64,000 bases of DNA, taken from the NCBI GenBank assembly GCA_003251535.1, contig QKFD01000122.1:121735-185734 (forward strand), written 5' to 3'. Shown here piece after piece: positions 36,998 through 46,636 of the stretch (position 1 is the first letter of the stretch; each line of letters begins with the position of its first letter). Below the pieces are notes generated by a model. That model searched no databases, was not told the DNA's origin, and saw only the letters and a list, made by a program, of their open reading frames with translations. Both the position numbers and the translations under genes were made by a program. Origin of the DNA: Chromatiales bacterium (lineage in GTDB: Bacteria > Pseudomonadota > Gammaproteobacteria > Thiohalomonadales > Thiohalomonadaceae).

Positions 36998-37444
36998 ATG
37001 GCGGTATTTGGCAGGGAGTTGCGTCTCGGATATCGGCGGGAGGATCTGTTCGATCTGGTGGCGGATATCGAGCGCTATCCCGAATTTGTACCGGGTTACC
37101 GCGAGGCGCGGGTGGTGGCGCGACAGGCCGGACAGTTAGAGGTGGTACAGCAGGTAGGGCTGGGTCCGCTCCGCTTCCAGCTCCACACCGTGGCTGAGCT
37201 GGAGCGTCCCCACCGGGTCGATGTGCGTTCCTATGGTAACCCCCTGGCCGATCTCCACATTGGCTGGCGCTTTGCCTGCCAGGAGGGGCTGTGCCTACTC
37301 AGCTTCAGGGCCGACTACCGGCTGCACGGTGGGCCGCCGGCACTCCTGCTGGAGCGCTGGCTGGGTCAGTTGCATGGCCGAGTAGTGGATGCGTTTGCCA
37401 GCCGCGCCCAGGCCCGCCTAGTGCGGGGGCGGTGCGAATCATGA
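36998..37444 (+). CDS. RatA/Coq10 family START-like protein
   Basis: A 148-residue START/polyketide-cyclase-fold protein with FDLVADIERYPEFVPGYREARVV and the terminal FASRAQARLV helix typical of the RatA family. E. coli RatA is reported to act on 70S assembly; Coq10 relatives bind ubiquinone. The usual smpB/ratB neighbours are absent. ATG 36998 has GGAGAGG upstream. The Nudix gene overlaps its stop by four bases (ATGA). Confidence 0.9.
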   Translation: MAVFGRELRLGYRREDLFDLVADIERYPEFVPGYREARVVARQAGQLEVVQQVGLGPLRFQLHTVAELERPHRVDVRSYGNPLADLHIGWRFACQEGLCLLSFRADYRLHGGPPALLLERWLGQLHGRVVDAFASRAQARLVRGRCES

Positions 37445-37863
37445 GTATGCGGTTCTCGGCCGGTATGGTGGTGGTGCGACGCGAGCGGGAGGGGTTCCGC
37501 TTTCTGATTCTGCGTGCCTACCACAACTGGGACTTCCCCAAAGGGGGGATGGAACCAGGCGAGCAGCCACTCGACTGCGCCCACCGCGAGGTGGAGGAGG
37601 AGACCGGCCTCACCCAGGTGAGCCTGCCGTGGGGTGAGGAGTTTATGGAGACCGGGCCCTATGCCCGCGGCAAGGTGGCCCGCTACTACCTGGCATTGAC
37701 CGACCAAGCGGTGACTGCCCTCCCTATCAACCCTACCCTCGGGCGCCCTGAGCACCATGAGTTTCGTTGGGTCGATGCCGATCGGGCCCGCGCCCTCCTA
37801 CCAGCTCGGCTCCAGCCGGTGCTGACTTGGGCCTGTAAGCAGTTGGCACTGGGGGGGCGCTAA
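37441..37863 (+). CDS. Nudix hydrolase
   Basis: A 140-residue protein with a complete Nudix box: G-x5-E-x7-REVEEETGL, plus WDFPKGGMEPGE before it, which fits the Ap4A/diphosphoinositol-type Nudix proteins. It hydrolyses a nucleoside diphosphate linked to X; the substrate is unknown. It is translationally coupled to the RatA-like gene and its stop overlaps the convergent membrane-protein gene by four bases. Confidence 0.93.
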   Translation: MSMRFSAGMVVVRREREGFRFLILRAYHNWDFPKGGMEPGEQPLDCAHREVEEETGLTQVSLPWGEEFMETGPYARGKVARYYLALTDQAVTALPINPTLGRPEHHEFRWVDADRARALLPARLQPVLTWACKQLALGGR

Positions 37864-38510
37864 CCCGTAGGTGGGGTCGGGGCAGGGCGTCTCCTGGCCA
37901 GCAGACCGGTGGTGGAGACGCGGATCTCATAAGTGGCGGTGGTATCGACCGGCACAAAGGTGGCGGAGCCATACTCGGCGTCATAGAGCCAGACCAGCGC
38001 CGGCAGGCGCCGCTTGAGGGCCGGCAGGTCCAGCGTTGGGGCGCTGGTGAGCGGGTAGACGGTGCGTGGTCCATTGCGCTCTGCCTCCAGGTCATGGTAG
38101 CGGCCGGTCACCCGATCCAACTCATAGACGGTGCTGAGCCCTAGCAGTTGGGCAAAGTAGTGCCACTTGATGATATAGGCGTCGATATAGAGCTGATCCC
38201 CCGCCAGCTCAAACTCCTGTTCACGGCCATCCGGGAAGCTGAAGCGGGCAGCGAAGCGGCCCGGGCCGAGGGGGCGGGTCTCCACGGTGGCGGCTAGCTG
38301 CTCCTGGGTCAGGGCGCGGTAGCCCTGCTGACCGGCGCCCAACACCCCCAATACGCCCAACAGCAGTAGTAGGGGGAGGCCGACGCCAAGGCGCAGGGTG
38401 GCCGCCCAGAGGCGGCGGTGGCGTGCCGCCACTACACCGGCCCAAAAGGCCCCCAGCAGTAGTAGGGTGGTGGCCAGGGCGGTGGCGAGCAGAGGTAGGG
38501 GAAGCGCCAT
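37860..38510 (-). CDS. Uncharacterised two-TM membrane protein
   Basis: A 216-residue protein with hydrophobic segments at about residues 5-30 and 40-62 and a soluble domain after them (FSFPDGREQEFELAGDQLYIDAYIIKWHYFAQLLGLSTVYELDRVTGRY). Related proteins are sometimes labelled efflux pump, but nothing here supports transport. The start at 38510 is six bases downstream of the stop of the 38516 gene, suggesting coupling. Confidence 0.75.
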   Translation of the reverse strand: MALPLPLLATALATTLLLLGAFWAGVVAARHRRLWAATLRLGVGLPLLLLLGVLGVLGAGQQGYRALTQEQLAATVETRPLGPGRFAARFSFPDGREQEFELAGDQLYIDAYIIKWHYFAQLLGLSTVYELDRVTGRYHDLEAERNGPRTVYPLTSAPTLDLPALKRRLPALVWLYDAEYGSATFVPVDTTATYEIRVSTTGLLARRRPAPTPPTG

Positions 38511-38515
38511 GCAGA

Positions 38516-38788
38516 TTAGACCGTCACGTCGATATGGTGGGCTGGAGGGGGGGCGGCAGACTCCTCCTCCGCCGGAGTTGGAGGCGGCTCCTCTGCGGCC
38601 TCTGCCGCCTGGGCCTCCTCTGACAGGATGAGCTGATCCTGGGCCTCGTGTTGCTGCTGCTCCCGCTCTTCGGTTTCATCCACAGGCCGGCTGGCGGCCA
38701 CTGGGGTGGTCGGCTCCAGGGGGCGGCCGCGGGCCGTGGAGGCTAGGCGCTGGAGGGCGGCATCGTCACTGGTGGGGGTGATCTTCAT
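38516..38788 (-). CDS. Small acidic, probably disordered protein
   Basis: A 90-residue protein rich in Glu, Ala and Pro (ETEEREQQQHEAQDQL, EEPPPTPAEEESAAPPPA). I do not recognise a family. The AGGAG directly abuts the ATG, a tight spacing. It precedes the two-TM protein gene by five bases and is probably its operon partner. Coding status rests on position and the SD, and is only moderately secure. Confidence 0.5.
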   Translation of the reverse strand: MKITPTSDDAALQRLASTARGRPLEPTTPVAASRPVDETEEREQQQHEAQDQLILSEEAQAAEAAEEPPPTPAEEESAAPPPAHHIDVTV

Positions 38789-39043
38789 CTCCTACCTCGT
38801 CGATGGTGGTGGCTCCACTGCCCCAGCGCTCTAGGGTGGCGGGTGGCGTGGGCGGCATTCCGTCGGGCGGCATCGACTACAACGGTGGCGAGTCACGTTT
38901 TTTAGACCATAATCCCCTGGCCGCGTTAGATCCACTACCGCGCCCGTCACGTTTTGTCTGGGGGGGCAGGTCACGCCTCAGTGTGGCAGTTGGCGTACCA
39001 TGGCCTGCGTGGCGCCATCGAGTTCTCTCCGCGGTAAGATCCC

Positions 39044-39397
39044 ATGCTCTGGCTTAAACATCTACACATCACCTGCGCCGCCCTCTCTGCGACCCTCTTT
39101 CTGTTGCGTGTGGGCTATCGTTGGCACACCGGACGGCCCCCAGCCACCTGGTGGGGGCGCCGCCTGCCGGATATGAACGACAGCCTATTACTGCTCACCG
39201 GGGCCACCATGATGGTACGCCTGGGGTGGTGGCCATGGGTGGTGCCTTGGCTTGGTGCCAAGCTCCTGGCCCTGGTGGTCTATATCGCTTTGGGGGCCAT
39301 CGCATTGCGGCGTGGCTCCCTGCTGGCGGCAGCAGCGGCCATGGCCACCTTCGGCTACATCGTCGCGGTGGCCATCACCCAGCAGCCGCTGCCTTGA
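39044..39397 (+). CDS. sirB2: SirB2 family membrane protein
   Basis: A 117-residue protein with four TM segments and the SirB pattern (WLKHLHITCAALSATLFLLR, PDMNDSLLLLTGATMMVRLG). The Salmonella name comes from invasion-gene regulation, but the family is widespread and its molecular function is unknown. The antiporter gene begins 71 bp downstream on the same strand. Confidence 0.85.
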   Translation: MLWLKHLHITCAALSATLFLLRVGYRWHTGRPPATWWGRRLPDMNDSLLLLTGATMMVRLGWWPWVVPWLGAKLLALVVYIALGAIALRRGSLLAAAAAMATFGYIVAVAITQQPLP

Positions 39398-39468
39398 TGG
39401 GGCGCCCAGCGTTCGCCAAACCCCCTGACCATTGAGTACCCTTGGCGATTGGGCCGCCCGCACCCCCT

Positions 39469-40641
39469 ATGCACAACCCCGATATCGTCTTCTATATCTT
39501 CCTTATCTTCACTGGGGCCGCTGTGGCCGCGACCCTGGCCCTGGTGGCACGCCAGTCGCTGCTGGTGGCCTATATCGTGCTCGGGGCGGTGTTGGGTCCC
39601 TACGGGGTGGGCTTTATCGATGAGCCGGAGCCCATCCGCCAGATCTCCCACTTCGGTGTGATCTTCCTGCTCTATCTCCTTGGGCTCAATCTCCACCCCC
39701 AGAAGTTGCTGGCCCTCATCAAGGAGACCACCTTCATCACCCTGGCCAGCTCCTGCATCTTTGGTGCGGTAGGGTTGGCCGTGGGGTTGGCGTTTGGCTT
39801 CAATTGGGCAGAGGCGCTGGTGATCGGCGCCGCCGCCACCTTCTCCAGCACCATCATCGGGCTGAAACTGCTACCCACCACCGCGCTTCACCATCAGCAC
39901 ACCGGCGAGGTGATCATCTCTATCCTGCTGCTTCAGGATCTCATTGCCATCGTATTGCTGCTGGTCCTCCAGGCCTTGGGCGGGGAGGGGGGCGGTCTCT
40001 GGGGGGATCTGCTGAAGATGGCCTTTGCCCTGCCGGCCCTGCTGGGGTTCGCTATCGGTTGCGCCAAGTGGCTGCTGATGCCGCTATTTATGCGCTATGA
40101 CACCATCCAGGAGTACCTATTTTTGGTGGCCATCGGTTGGTGCCTGGGGGTGGCGCAGCTGGGCCACCATCTCGGTCTCTCCCATGAGATCGGCGCCTTC
40201 ATCGGGGGGGTTGCCCTCGCCACCAGCCCCATCTCCACCTTCATTGCCGAGAGCCTGAAGCCACTCCGAGACTTCTTCCTCATCCTCTTCTTCTTCTCCC
40301 TCGGGGCCACGGTGGATCTCTCCATGGCGGGAGAGGTGCTGGTGCCGGCACTGTTGCTGGCCGCGGTGTTGTTGCTGGTCAAGCCGCCGGTGTTTGAGCG
40401 GCTATTGCGCAAAACGGGGGAGGGGGGGCGTATCGCCCGTGAGATCGGGGTGCGCTTGGGACAGGTCAGTGAGTTCTCTCTATTTGTGGCGGTGTTGGCC
40501 CAGGAGACCGGGCTCATTGGCGCACGTGCCTCCTATCTCATCCAGCTCGCCACCCTCGCCACCTTCCTCGTCTCCTCCTATTTCATCATGCTCCGTTATC
40601 CCACCCCCATCGCGGTGTCGGCGCGTCTGCGGCAGGATTAA
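39469..40641 (+). CDS. Monovalent cation:proton antiporter-2 (CPA2/KefB-like) membrane subunit
   Basis: A 390-residue, about twelve-TM protein with GAVLGPYGVG, GVIFLLYLLGLNLHP and AATFSSTIIGLKLL typical of the CPA2 family (GerN/KefB/YbaL). No C-terminal TrkA-N/RCK domain is present, so it is a short form. It probably exchanges K+ or Na+ for protons. ATG 39469 is used; TTG 39442 is a longer option. Its stop (TAA) is shared with the stop of the convergent DUF4010 gene. Confidence 0.9.
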   Translation: MHNPDIVFYIFLIFTGAAVAATLALVARQSLLVAYIVLGAVLGPYGVGFIDEPEPIRQISHFGVIFLLYLLGLNLHPQKLLALIKETTFITLASSCIFGAVGLAVGLAFGFNWAEALVIGAAATFSSTIIGLKLLPTTALHHQHTGEVIISILLLQDLIAIVLLLVLQALGGEGGGLWGDLLKMAFALPALLGFAIGCAKWLLMPLFMRYDTIQEYLFLVAIGWCLGVAQLGHHLGLSHEIGAFIGGVALATSPISTFIAESLKPLRDFFLILFFFSLGATVDLSMAGEVLVPALLLAAVLLLVKPPVFERLLRKTGEGGRIAREIGVRLGQVSEFSLFVAVLAQETGLIGARASYLIQLATLATFLVSSYFIMLRYPTPIAVSARLRQD

Positions 40642-41909
40642 CCCGGGGGCGCTGCGGGGAGTAACAGGAGGGTGGCCACGCCGCTTAACAGGGCGATGGC
40701 CAGGGCCAGGCTCACCCGCCGCGCCATACTGCCGCCGACGATGGCGATCACCATGGCCCCCTTCATCATGGTGTTGACCGCGGCAGCAAGGAAGATACCG
40801 CGCACGGCGATCTCCTCGGCCAGTCCATCCCGCGCCATGCGGGCAAGGGAGAGGGTGATGGCATCGACATCGCTCAGGCCAGAGGCGGCGGCCAGCAGAT
40901 AGATCCCCGCGGCCCCAGCCCAGCGCTGCGCCATCTCACCGAGTAACATCACCGCGGCGAGGAAGGCGCCCAGTTTGAGGGCGGCGCCCAGTTCAAACGG
41001 GTTATTGAGCTGCAAATCCTCTGTCTTGGCACTGCTGCGGGTCCCCTGGAACCAGAGCAGTGCCACCGCCGCATAACCGACTAGGGCGGTGACACTGAGG
41101 GGGAGCAGGAGGGGGGCCACCAGCGCGGGATTGACCACCGAGACCTCCAACAACATGCGCGGAAACATGGTGGTGGCGGCCACCACCACCCCGGCGGCCA
41201 GTAGGGGGTGGAGTGCCGGTTTGAGGGCGCCGATACGGGAGAAGCTGAGGGTCGTGGCGGTGGAGGAGGTGACACCGCCAAAGAGCGCGGTGAGCCCTAG
41301 GCCGATGTTCGGACCGGCGATCTTGATGGCGAAGTAACCGACAAACGAGATACTGACAATCAGTACCACCAGCCACCACAGGGTATAGGGGTTGAGTGCC
41401 CCGCCGGGCCCGTAACCCTGGTTGGGCAGTACCGGCAGCAGTACCACGGAGATGAGTAGGAGCTTCAAAACGGCGAACAGCTCCTGCTCCTCCAGCCGCT
41501 GGATCCAGCGGTGCAGGATCGGTTTAGAGCCCAACAGCAGGGTAACAATGACCGCCACCGCCGCTGCCAGGGTGGTGAAGCCGGGGCGCAGCGCCAAGGC
41601 GCCGAGGGCGAAGGTGATGAGTCCGGCCACCTCAGTGGTGATGCCAAACTCCCGCCCCTGACTGCGGGCGTGGACCACATGGCCGGTGATGAGCAGTAAC
41701 ACCAGGCCCAAAAAGGCGAACCCCAACAGGAGGGTACCCAGCTCCACCGCCAGCTCGCTCCAGAGGGCGCCGAGCACGCTGATGAGGGCGAAGGTGCGCA
41801 GGCCGGCTACCCGCGTCCCCTCCTGGGCCTGTCGTTCGTGCCAGCCGCGCTCCAGGCCGACCAGTAGGCCGATGGCGAGGGCGACGGCGAACCGTTGCCA
41901 GATCTCCAT
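40638..41909 (-). CDS. MgtC/DUF4010 family membrane protein
   Basis: A 423-residue, multi-TM protein. The N-terminal third resembles the MgtC-type domain (FAVALAIGLLVGLERGW, VAGLRTFALISVLGAL); the rest is the DUF4010 C-terminal region (FGGVTSSTATTLSFSR, ASGLSDVDAITLSLARM). Function is unknown. I use ATG 41909; GTG 41924 is possible. It converges on the CPA2 antiporter gene, sharing the stop. Confidence 0.88.
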   Translation of the reverse strand: MEIWQRFAVALAIGLLVGLERGWHERQAQEGTRVAGLRTFALISVLGALWSELAVELGTLLLGFAFLGLVLLLITGHVVHARSQGREFGITTEVAGLITFALGALALRPGFTTLAAAVAVIVTLLLGSKPILHRWIQRLEEQELFAVLKLLLISVVLLPVLPNQGYGPGGALNPYTLWWLVVLIVSISFVGYFAIKIAGPNIGLGLTALFGGVTSSTATTLSFSRIGALKPALHPLLAAGVVVAATTMFPRMLLEVSVVNPALVAPLLLPLSVTALVGYAAVALLWFQGTRSSAKTEDLQLNNPFELGAALKLGAFLAAVMLLGEMAQRWAGAAGIYLLAAASGLSDVDAITLSLARMARDGLAEEIAVRGIFLAAAVNTMMKGAMVIAIVGGSMARRVSLALAIALLSGVATLLLLPAAPPG

Positions 41910-41956
41910 GCGAAAATCGTCCACCCAAATCGAGGTAAGAGAAGCTTCATCTTGTC

Positions 41957-42466
41957 ATGAACTGGAAAAAACTGCTGCAACCGCGCCGTATCGCCCGAGC
42001 GGTTGGGGAGGTGGTGCTACTAGTGGCCCTCTTCTTCGCCATCTCGGCCTTTCAGACCCGCTCCATGGCGAGCGGGCCCGCCCCGGCCCTGGCCGGGGAG
42101 CTGCTTGATGGTGGCCACTTTGACCTGAATCAGCTACAGGGACGCCCTGCGGTTATCCACTTCTGGGCTACCTGGTGTGGGATCTGCCGCCGTGAGGCGG
42201 GCACCATCCGCGACCTGGCGGTGGACCACTCGGTCATCACCGTGGCGATGCAGTCGGAGCGGGCGGAGGTAGAGCAGTTCCTGCACCTGGGGGGTGGCCG
42301 CTATCCGGTGCTGCTGGATGAGTCGGGGGAGCTGTCGCGCCGTTTTGGGGTGCAGGCCGTCCCCGCCACCTTCATCCTCGATAGCAACGGCACCATCCGC
42401 TACGCCACGGTCGGTTACACCACTGAACTGGGTTTACGCACACGGCTCTGGTTGGCCGGGGGCTGA
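41957..42466 (+). CDS. Membrane-anchored thioredoxin-like protein (ScsD/TlpA type)
   Basis: A 169-residue protein with an N-terminal anchor (VVLLVALFFAISAF) and a periplasmic thioredoxin domain: HFWATWCGICRREAGT (CGIC) and a cis-proline VQAVPATFILDSNG. ScsD-type proteins reduce periplasmic disulfides. It is the third TlpA-type protein in the window. A 51-base imperfect hairpin (42471-42521) follows immediately. Confidence 0.88.
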   Translation: MNWKKLLQPRRIARAVGEVVLLVALFFAISAFQTRSMASGPAPALAGELLDGGHFDLNQLQGRPAVIHFWATWCGICRREAGTIRDLAVDHSVITVAMQSERAEVEQFLHLGGGRYPVLLDESGELSRRFGVQAVPATFILDSNGTIRYATVGYTTELGLRTRLWLAGG

Positions 42467-42470
42467 GCTG

Positions 42471-42521
42471 CCCCCTTGTCGGGATCATGCCCTAAGGGGT
42501 GGGCATGTCCGACAACGGGGG
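42471..42521 (+). repeat. Long imperfect hairpin after the thioredoxin gene
   Basis: CCCCC, TTGTCGG and ATGCCC on the left pair with GGGCAT, CCGACAA and GGGGG on the right, with small internal loops. There is no U-tract, so it may be an mRNA 3' end structure or part of the leader of the next gene. Confidence 0.5.
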
Positions 42522-42641
42522 CTAGTGGGAGGTGGCTGGGGACAGGTAACCTGCTGGAATCCAAATGTAAATATGCTCGGCATGAATTGTGCTTGCACCG
42601 CGCCGCCAATTCCAACCATAGGCTCGGGAGGGTCAGTCATC

Positions 42642-43205
42642 ATGTCAGTGCTGGATAGCTACGAGCAGCAGGGGCTGCTATTCAACGTCAACTTCAAAGA
42701 GAAGGCCGGCGGCGATATGGTGGCCTATCGCGGTGAGCTGGTGATCAAAGAGGGTGAAGTGGCCGACACCCAGGGGCGGCGCAAGCCACCCGTGGCAGTG
42801 ATGCGCCACACCGTGATGCTGGCTGAAGGGGATAAGCTCAAGCTGATGGCGGGCGCCCTCGATCAGCTCGACCTACTGCCAGCCATCCTCGAAAAGTATC
42901 AGGCCGACCTCGCCCCCGGCGCCCAGGTCTACTTCTATACGGTCAACGCTGCCAAGCCGATGGTCGTGACCCTGGAAGGGGTCAATGTGGTGGTGGTGCC
43001 GATGATAGAAGGGGTGGTCTGGAATGAACTGGCCGATCTGACCGGCTTAGAGAAGGCCGATTTCAAGGGCCAATCCTCCGGCGAGAAGGTGACGACCCTA
43101 TACAAGGCGTTGACCAGCGAGACCCCCAAGCATGAGGCGTTGGCACTCGACGCCGCCCTTGCCTGCACCGTAGCAACGAAGCGCGAGACCCGCGGCGCAG
43201 TCTGA
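42642..43205 (+). CDS. Hypothetical protein
   Basis: A 187-residue, soluble-looking protein that I do not recognise. The N-terminal half has strand-like segments (LLFNVNFKEKAGGDMVAYRG, VAVMRHTVMLAEGDKLKL), then VYFYTVNAAKPMVVTLEGV and a helical C-terminus. No signal peptide or TM segment is seen. ATG 42642 follows GGGAGGG by nine bases. A strong terminator lies just beyond its stop. Confidence 0.65.
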   Translation: MSVLDSYEQQGLLFNVNFKEKAGGDMVAYRGELVIKEGEVADTQGRRKPPVAVMRHTVMLAEGDKLKLMAGALDQLDLLPAILEKYQADLAPGAQVYFYTVNAAKPMVVTLEGVNVVVVPMIEGVVWNELADLTGLEKADFKGQSSGEKVTTLYKALTSETPKHEALALDAALACTVATKRETRGAV

Positions 43206-43212
43206 GCCGCGA

Positions 43213-43241
43213 GGTGCGAGCGGGGTCTCCCCGCTCGCACC
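43213..43241. terminator. Bidirectional terminator
   Basis: Perfect 13-bp arms GGTGCGAGCGGGG / CCCCGCTCGCACC with a TCT loop, next to an AT-rich tataaaattt, between the 42642 gene and the convergent cupin gene. Confidence 0.8.
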
Positions 43242-43745
43242 CTATAAAATTTCACCCTCCCCCTCCCAGTACTCTACCCCCTCCGCTAGACGGCCAAAGA
43301 AGAGCAGATCCGCCTGCCCATCGACGCGGCCCGGTGCCTGCCCGGCGATGACCCCGAATTTGGCCGAGTCGGGATAGAGACACACCTCTGGGTGTCGCAT
43401 GGTGCTCACCGCCAGATAGCGCAGCTCCTGCGGTGAGTCATTGAAGATCTCGTGGGGCTGATCGCGTCCTGCGGGTAGGGCGACGAAATCCCCTGCCCGG
43501 AGCGGATAGTTACCGTCCGCCAGCCGCAAGCTCCCACGCCCCTCCAGCACGAAGACCATCTCCTCATTCACCAGATGGGCGTGGTAGGGCCAAGCGCTCT
43601 TGCCAGGGGGGACGACCGTCAGACGATAGCCCAGCTGGTCGCCGCCGATGCGGTTGGCAATGGCGGCGTGGCGGGCGGCAAAGCGCTCTCCGTGCTGCTG
43701 TTCAGTGAAGGTGAGGGCATCCAGATTGAGAATGGCGGGCGGCAT
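43242..43745 (-). CDS. Cupin domain protein
   Basis: A 167-residue single-domain cupin. The metal site is visible as PYHAHLVNEEMVFVLEGRG (two histidines and a glutamate) with a later HEIFNDS histidine; LRAGDFVALPAG is the second cupin motif. No neighbour indicates a substrate, and it is probably monocistronic. Confidence 0.88.
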   Translation of the reverse strand: MPPAILNLDALTFTEQQHGERFAARHAAIANRIGGDQLGYRLTVVPPGKSAWPYHAHLVNEEMVFVLEGRGSLRLADGNYPLRAGDFVALPAGRDQPHEIFNDSPQELRYLAVSTMRHPEVCLYPDSAKFGVIAGQAPGRVDGQADLLFFGRLAEGVEYWEGEGEIL

Positions 43746-44015
43746 GGGGGCTCCATGGTCTTGGGGGGGAAGGGGCTATTCACCGGCGCGCTCCCAGACC
43801 CGTCCAGCCCTGACGGAAAAGCCGGTCCGGCATGTGCCGATCTGGAGAGACGCTCCGCCGTAGTATCGAGTTGATCCTGACGATAGCCACCAGCGATCGA
43901 CGAAGCTAGGCAAGGGGCGCCCCCGCTTTTATTAAACACAAATAGGCACTGCAATGACCCCCTGCGGTGCCTAAAAAACCCGGGCGACGCCATCCCCTGC
44001 TCGATGAATCACATC

Positions 44016-44043
44016 TTGACATCTCAACGTGCGCTTCTAAAAT
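44016..44043 (+). promoter_or_regulatory. Sigma-70 promoter of the rtcB leader
   Basis: Consensus -35 TTGACA at 44016-44021, a 16-bp spacer, and -10 TAAAAT at 44038-44043. The predicted start is near 44050, about 250 nt upstream of the rtcB ATG. Confidence 0.8.
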
Positions 44044-44108
44044 GCCGCACTCAATTGTTCCCACCACGGCGGCCCTCCGCCCCCAACCGACTAGAGGAGG
44101 AGTTCATC

Positions 44109-44138
44109 ATGCTTACCATTCGGAGTTTTTCCGCGTAG
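44109..44138 (+). CDS. Nine-codon leader ORF upstream of rtcB
   Basis: ATG 44109 to TAG 44138 encodes MLTIRSFSA, with GAGGAGG correctly spaced upstream. Its ribosome-binding site is the left strand of the long helix, so its translation and the folding of the leader are mutually exclusive. Short ORFs with such strong SDs ahead of a terminator are typical of attenuation leaders. The peptide itself is not recognised. Confidence 0.5.
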   Translation: MLTIRSFSA

Positions 44139-44209
44139 CCTGCCCTCTATGCAGTCCTGGGAGGCGCGCACCTTTCGTCTTCCAGGCTGAACTCCTCTTC
44201 TGCGGAGAA

Positions 44210-44242
44210 GGCCCTGGATGACGTCTGCATCCAGGGCCTTTT
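44210..44242 (+). terminator. Intrinsic terminator between the leader and rtcB
   Basis: GGCCCTGGATG-acgtctg-CATCCAGGGCC, an 11-bp perfect stem followed by TTTTgcattt. It lies 58 bp before the rtcB ATG, so reaching rtcB requires readthrough or an internal promoter. Confidence 0.85.
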
Positions 44243-44299
44243 GCATTTCATGGCCCTGACTTTTTCAGTTCGTCCCCGGTGGGGACGAAAGGGAGTGTC

Positions 44300-45493
<1,194 letters not shown>

Positions 45494-45527
45494 GGCGGGC
45501 CACGGCTCGCACGCCTTAGGCCAATGG

Positions 45528-45563
45528 GGCGGGCCGCCGAGGGATCGGCGGCCCGCCTTTTTT
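45528..45563 (+). terminator. Rho-independent terminator of rtcB
   Basis: GGCGGGCCGCCGA-ggga-TCGGCGGCCCGCC followed by six T residues. It overlaps the last bases of the convergent pdxA gene. Confidence 0.92.
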
Positions 45564-46566
45564 ATGGGCTCGGCTCCCTTTGGGGGCGACCGGCGGCCAC
45601 CTGCTCCAGGGCCACCTCAATGGCGTAGTGTAGGCTGCCGACATCGGCCCGCCCGCTCCCCGCCAACTCCAAGGCCGTGCCGTGATCGACCGAGGTGCGG
45701 ATGATGGGTAGCCCCAGGGTGACATTGACCGCATGGCCAAAGCCGGCCCGCTTCAGGACTGGCAGCCCTTGGTCGTGATACATGGCGAGCACCGCATCGT
45801 AGCGGGCGGTGGTGTCGGCGAGAAAGGCGGTATCGGCGGAGACCGGGCCGTGGAGATCGAGCCCTTCATCACGCAGCTGCCCCAAGACCGGCCCTATCAC
45901 CTCGATCTCCTCCCGCCCCAGATGGCCCCCTTCACCGGCGTGAGGGTTGAGGCCGCACACCAGCAGGCGGGGATGGGGGAGCCCAAAGCGCTCTCGCAGG
46001 TCGTGGTGGAGGACGCCGATCACCTCCTGCAAGAGGGGGCGGGTGATGGCATCGGGTACCGCCCGCAGTGGCAGATGGGTGGTGGCGAGGGCGACCCGTA
46101 GGCCCGGGGTAGCCAACATCATCACCACCCTGCGGGTAGCGGTGAGATCGGCCAAGAATTCGGTGTGGCCGGTGAAGGAGACCCCGGCGTCATTGATGAC
46201 CCCCTTGTGGACCGGCCCGGTTACCAGGGCAGCGGCGAACCCCTCGCGGCAGAGATTGACGGCACGGCGCAGGCCATTGAGTACATATTTGGCGTTGCCG
46301 GGGTCGAGCCGGCCCGCCGTGGCCGTAACGCTGAGGGGGAGTGGCAGTAGGGTCAGTTCACCGACCCCGTTGGGGCGTGGGGCGCTGGCCGGGGAGAAGG
46401 GGCGCAGTTTGAGCGGCAGCCCCAACTGGCTTGCGCGGGCGCTGAGGAGATCGGCATCGGCCACCGCTACCAACTCATAGGGGCGCGCCTGTTGGGCGAG
46501 TTGGATGCAGAGATCGGGACCGATGCCGGCCGGTTCGCCGGGGGTGACGACAATACGTTGGGTCAT
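45562..46566 (-). CDS. pdxA: 4-hydroxythreonine-4-phosphate dehydrogenase
   Basis: A 334-residue enzyme of vitamin B6 synthesis. [12 protein letters not shown] at the N-terminus, [12 protein letters not shown] and [12 protein letters not shown] carry the metal and substrate histidines. ATG 46566 ([12 protein letters not shown]) is chosen, as the longer frame upstream overlaps non-homologous sequence. It follows surA in the conserved lptD-surA-pdxA order. The usual next genes, rsmA and apaH, are missing; rtcB faces it instead. Confidence 0.96.
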   Translation of the reverse strand: MTQRIVVTPGEPAGIGPDLCIQLAQQARPYELVAVADADLLSARASQLGLPLKLRPFSPASAPRPNGVGELTLLPLPLSVTATAGRLDPGNAKYVLNGLRRAVNLCREGFAAALVTGPVHKGVINDAGVSFTGHTEFLADLTATRRVVMMLATPGLRVALATTHLPLRAVPDAITRPLLQEVIGVLHHDLRERFGLPHPRLLVCGLNPHAGEGGHLGREEIEVIGPVLGQLRDEGLDLHGPVSADTAFLADTTARYDAVLAMYHDQGLPVLKRAGFGHAVNVTLGLPIIRTSVDHGTALELAGSGRADVGSLHYAIEVALEQVAAGRPQREPSP

Positions 46567-46636
46567 GCCTGAGGATAGTTGAAGGTAGGGCTGGGGGCAG
46601 TGGGGAGGGACGGGCCCTCCCCAGTGGAGGCTCACC

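Larger units (their letters stand above)
44050..44245 (+). ncRNA. Structured leader or small RNA upstream of rtcB
   Basis: From the promoter to the terminator, about 195 nt. A 15-bp long-range helix (44092-44106 with 44188-44202, two G-U pairs) captures the strong GAGGAGG ribosome-binding site of a nine-codon ORF. Inside the loop are a CGGA/TCCG hairpin (44121-44133), a GCGTAG/CTATGC helix (44133-44152) and an 8-bp helix (44156-44163 with 44179-44186). An intrinsic terminator follows at once. It could be an attenuator that controls rtcB or a self-standing small RNA; I do not match it to a named class. Confidence 0.65.

Noticed and set aside
38880..38965. Two GTCACGTTTT motifs about 57 bp apart upstream of sirB2
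   Set aside because: They could be a direct-repeat operator, but ten bases in two copies with no known consensus is too little to support a call.
42471..42521. Rho-independent terminator after the ScsD-like gene
   Set aside because: The hairpin is long but lacks a U-tract and has internal loops; kept only as an inverted repeat.
44269..44289. Mini-ykkC (guanidine-II)-like hairpin ending in GGGGACGAA
   Set aside because: Guanidine-II needs two hairpins with ACGR in the loops. Here the ACGA is in the stem and there is one hairpin.
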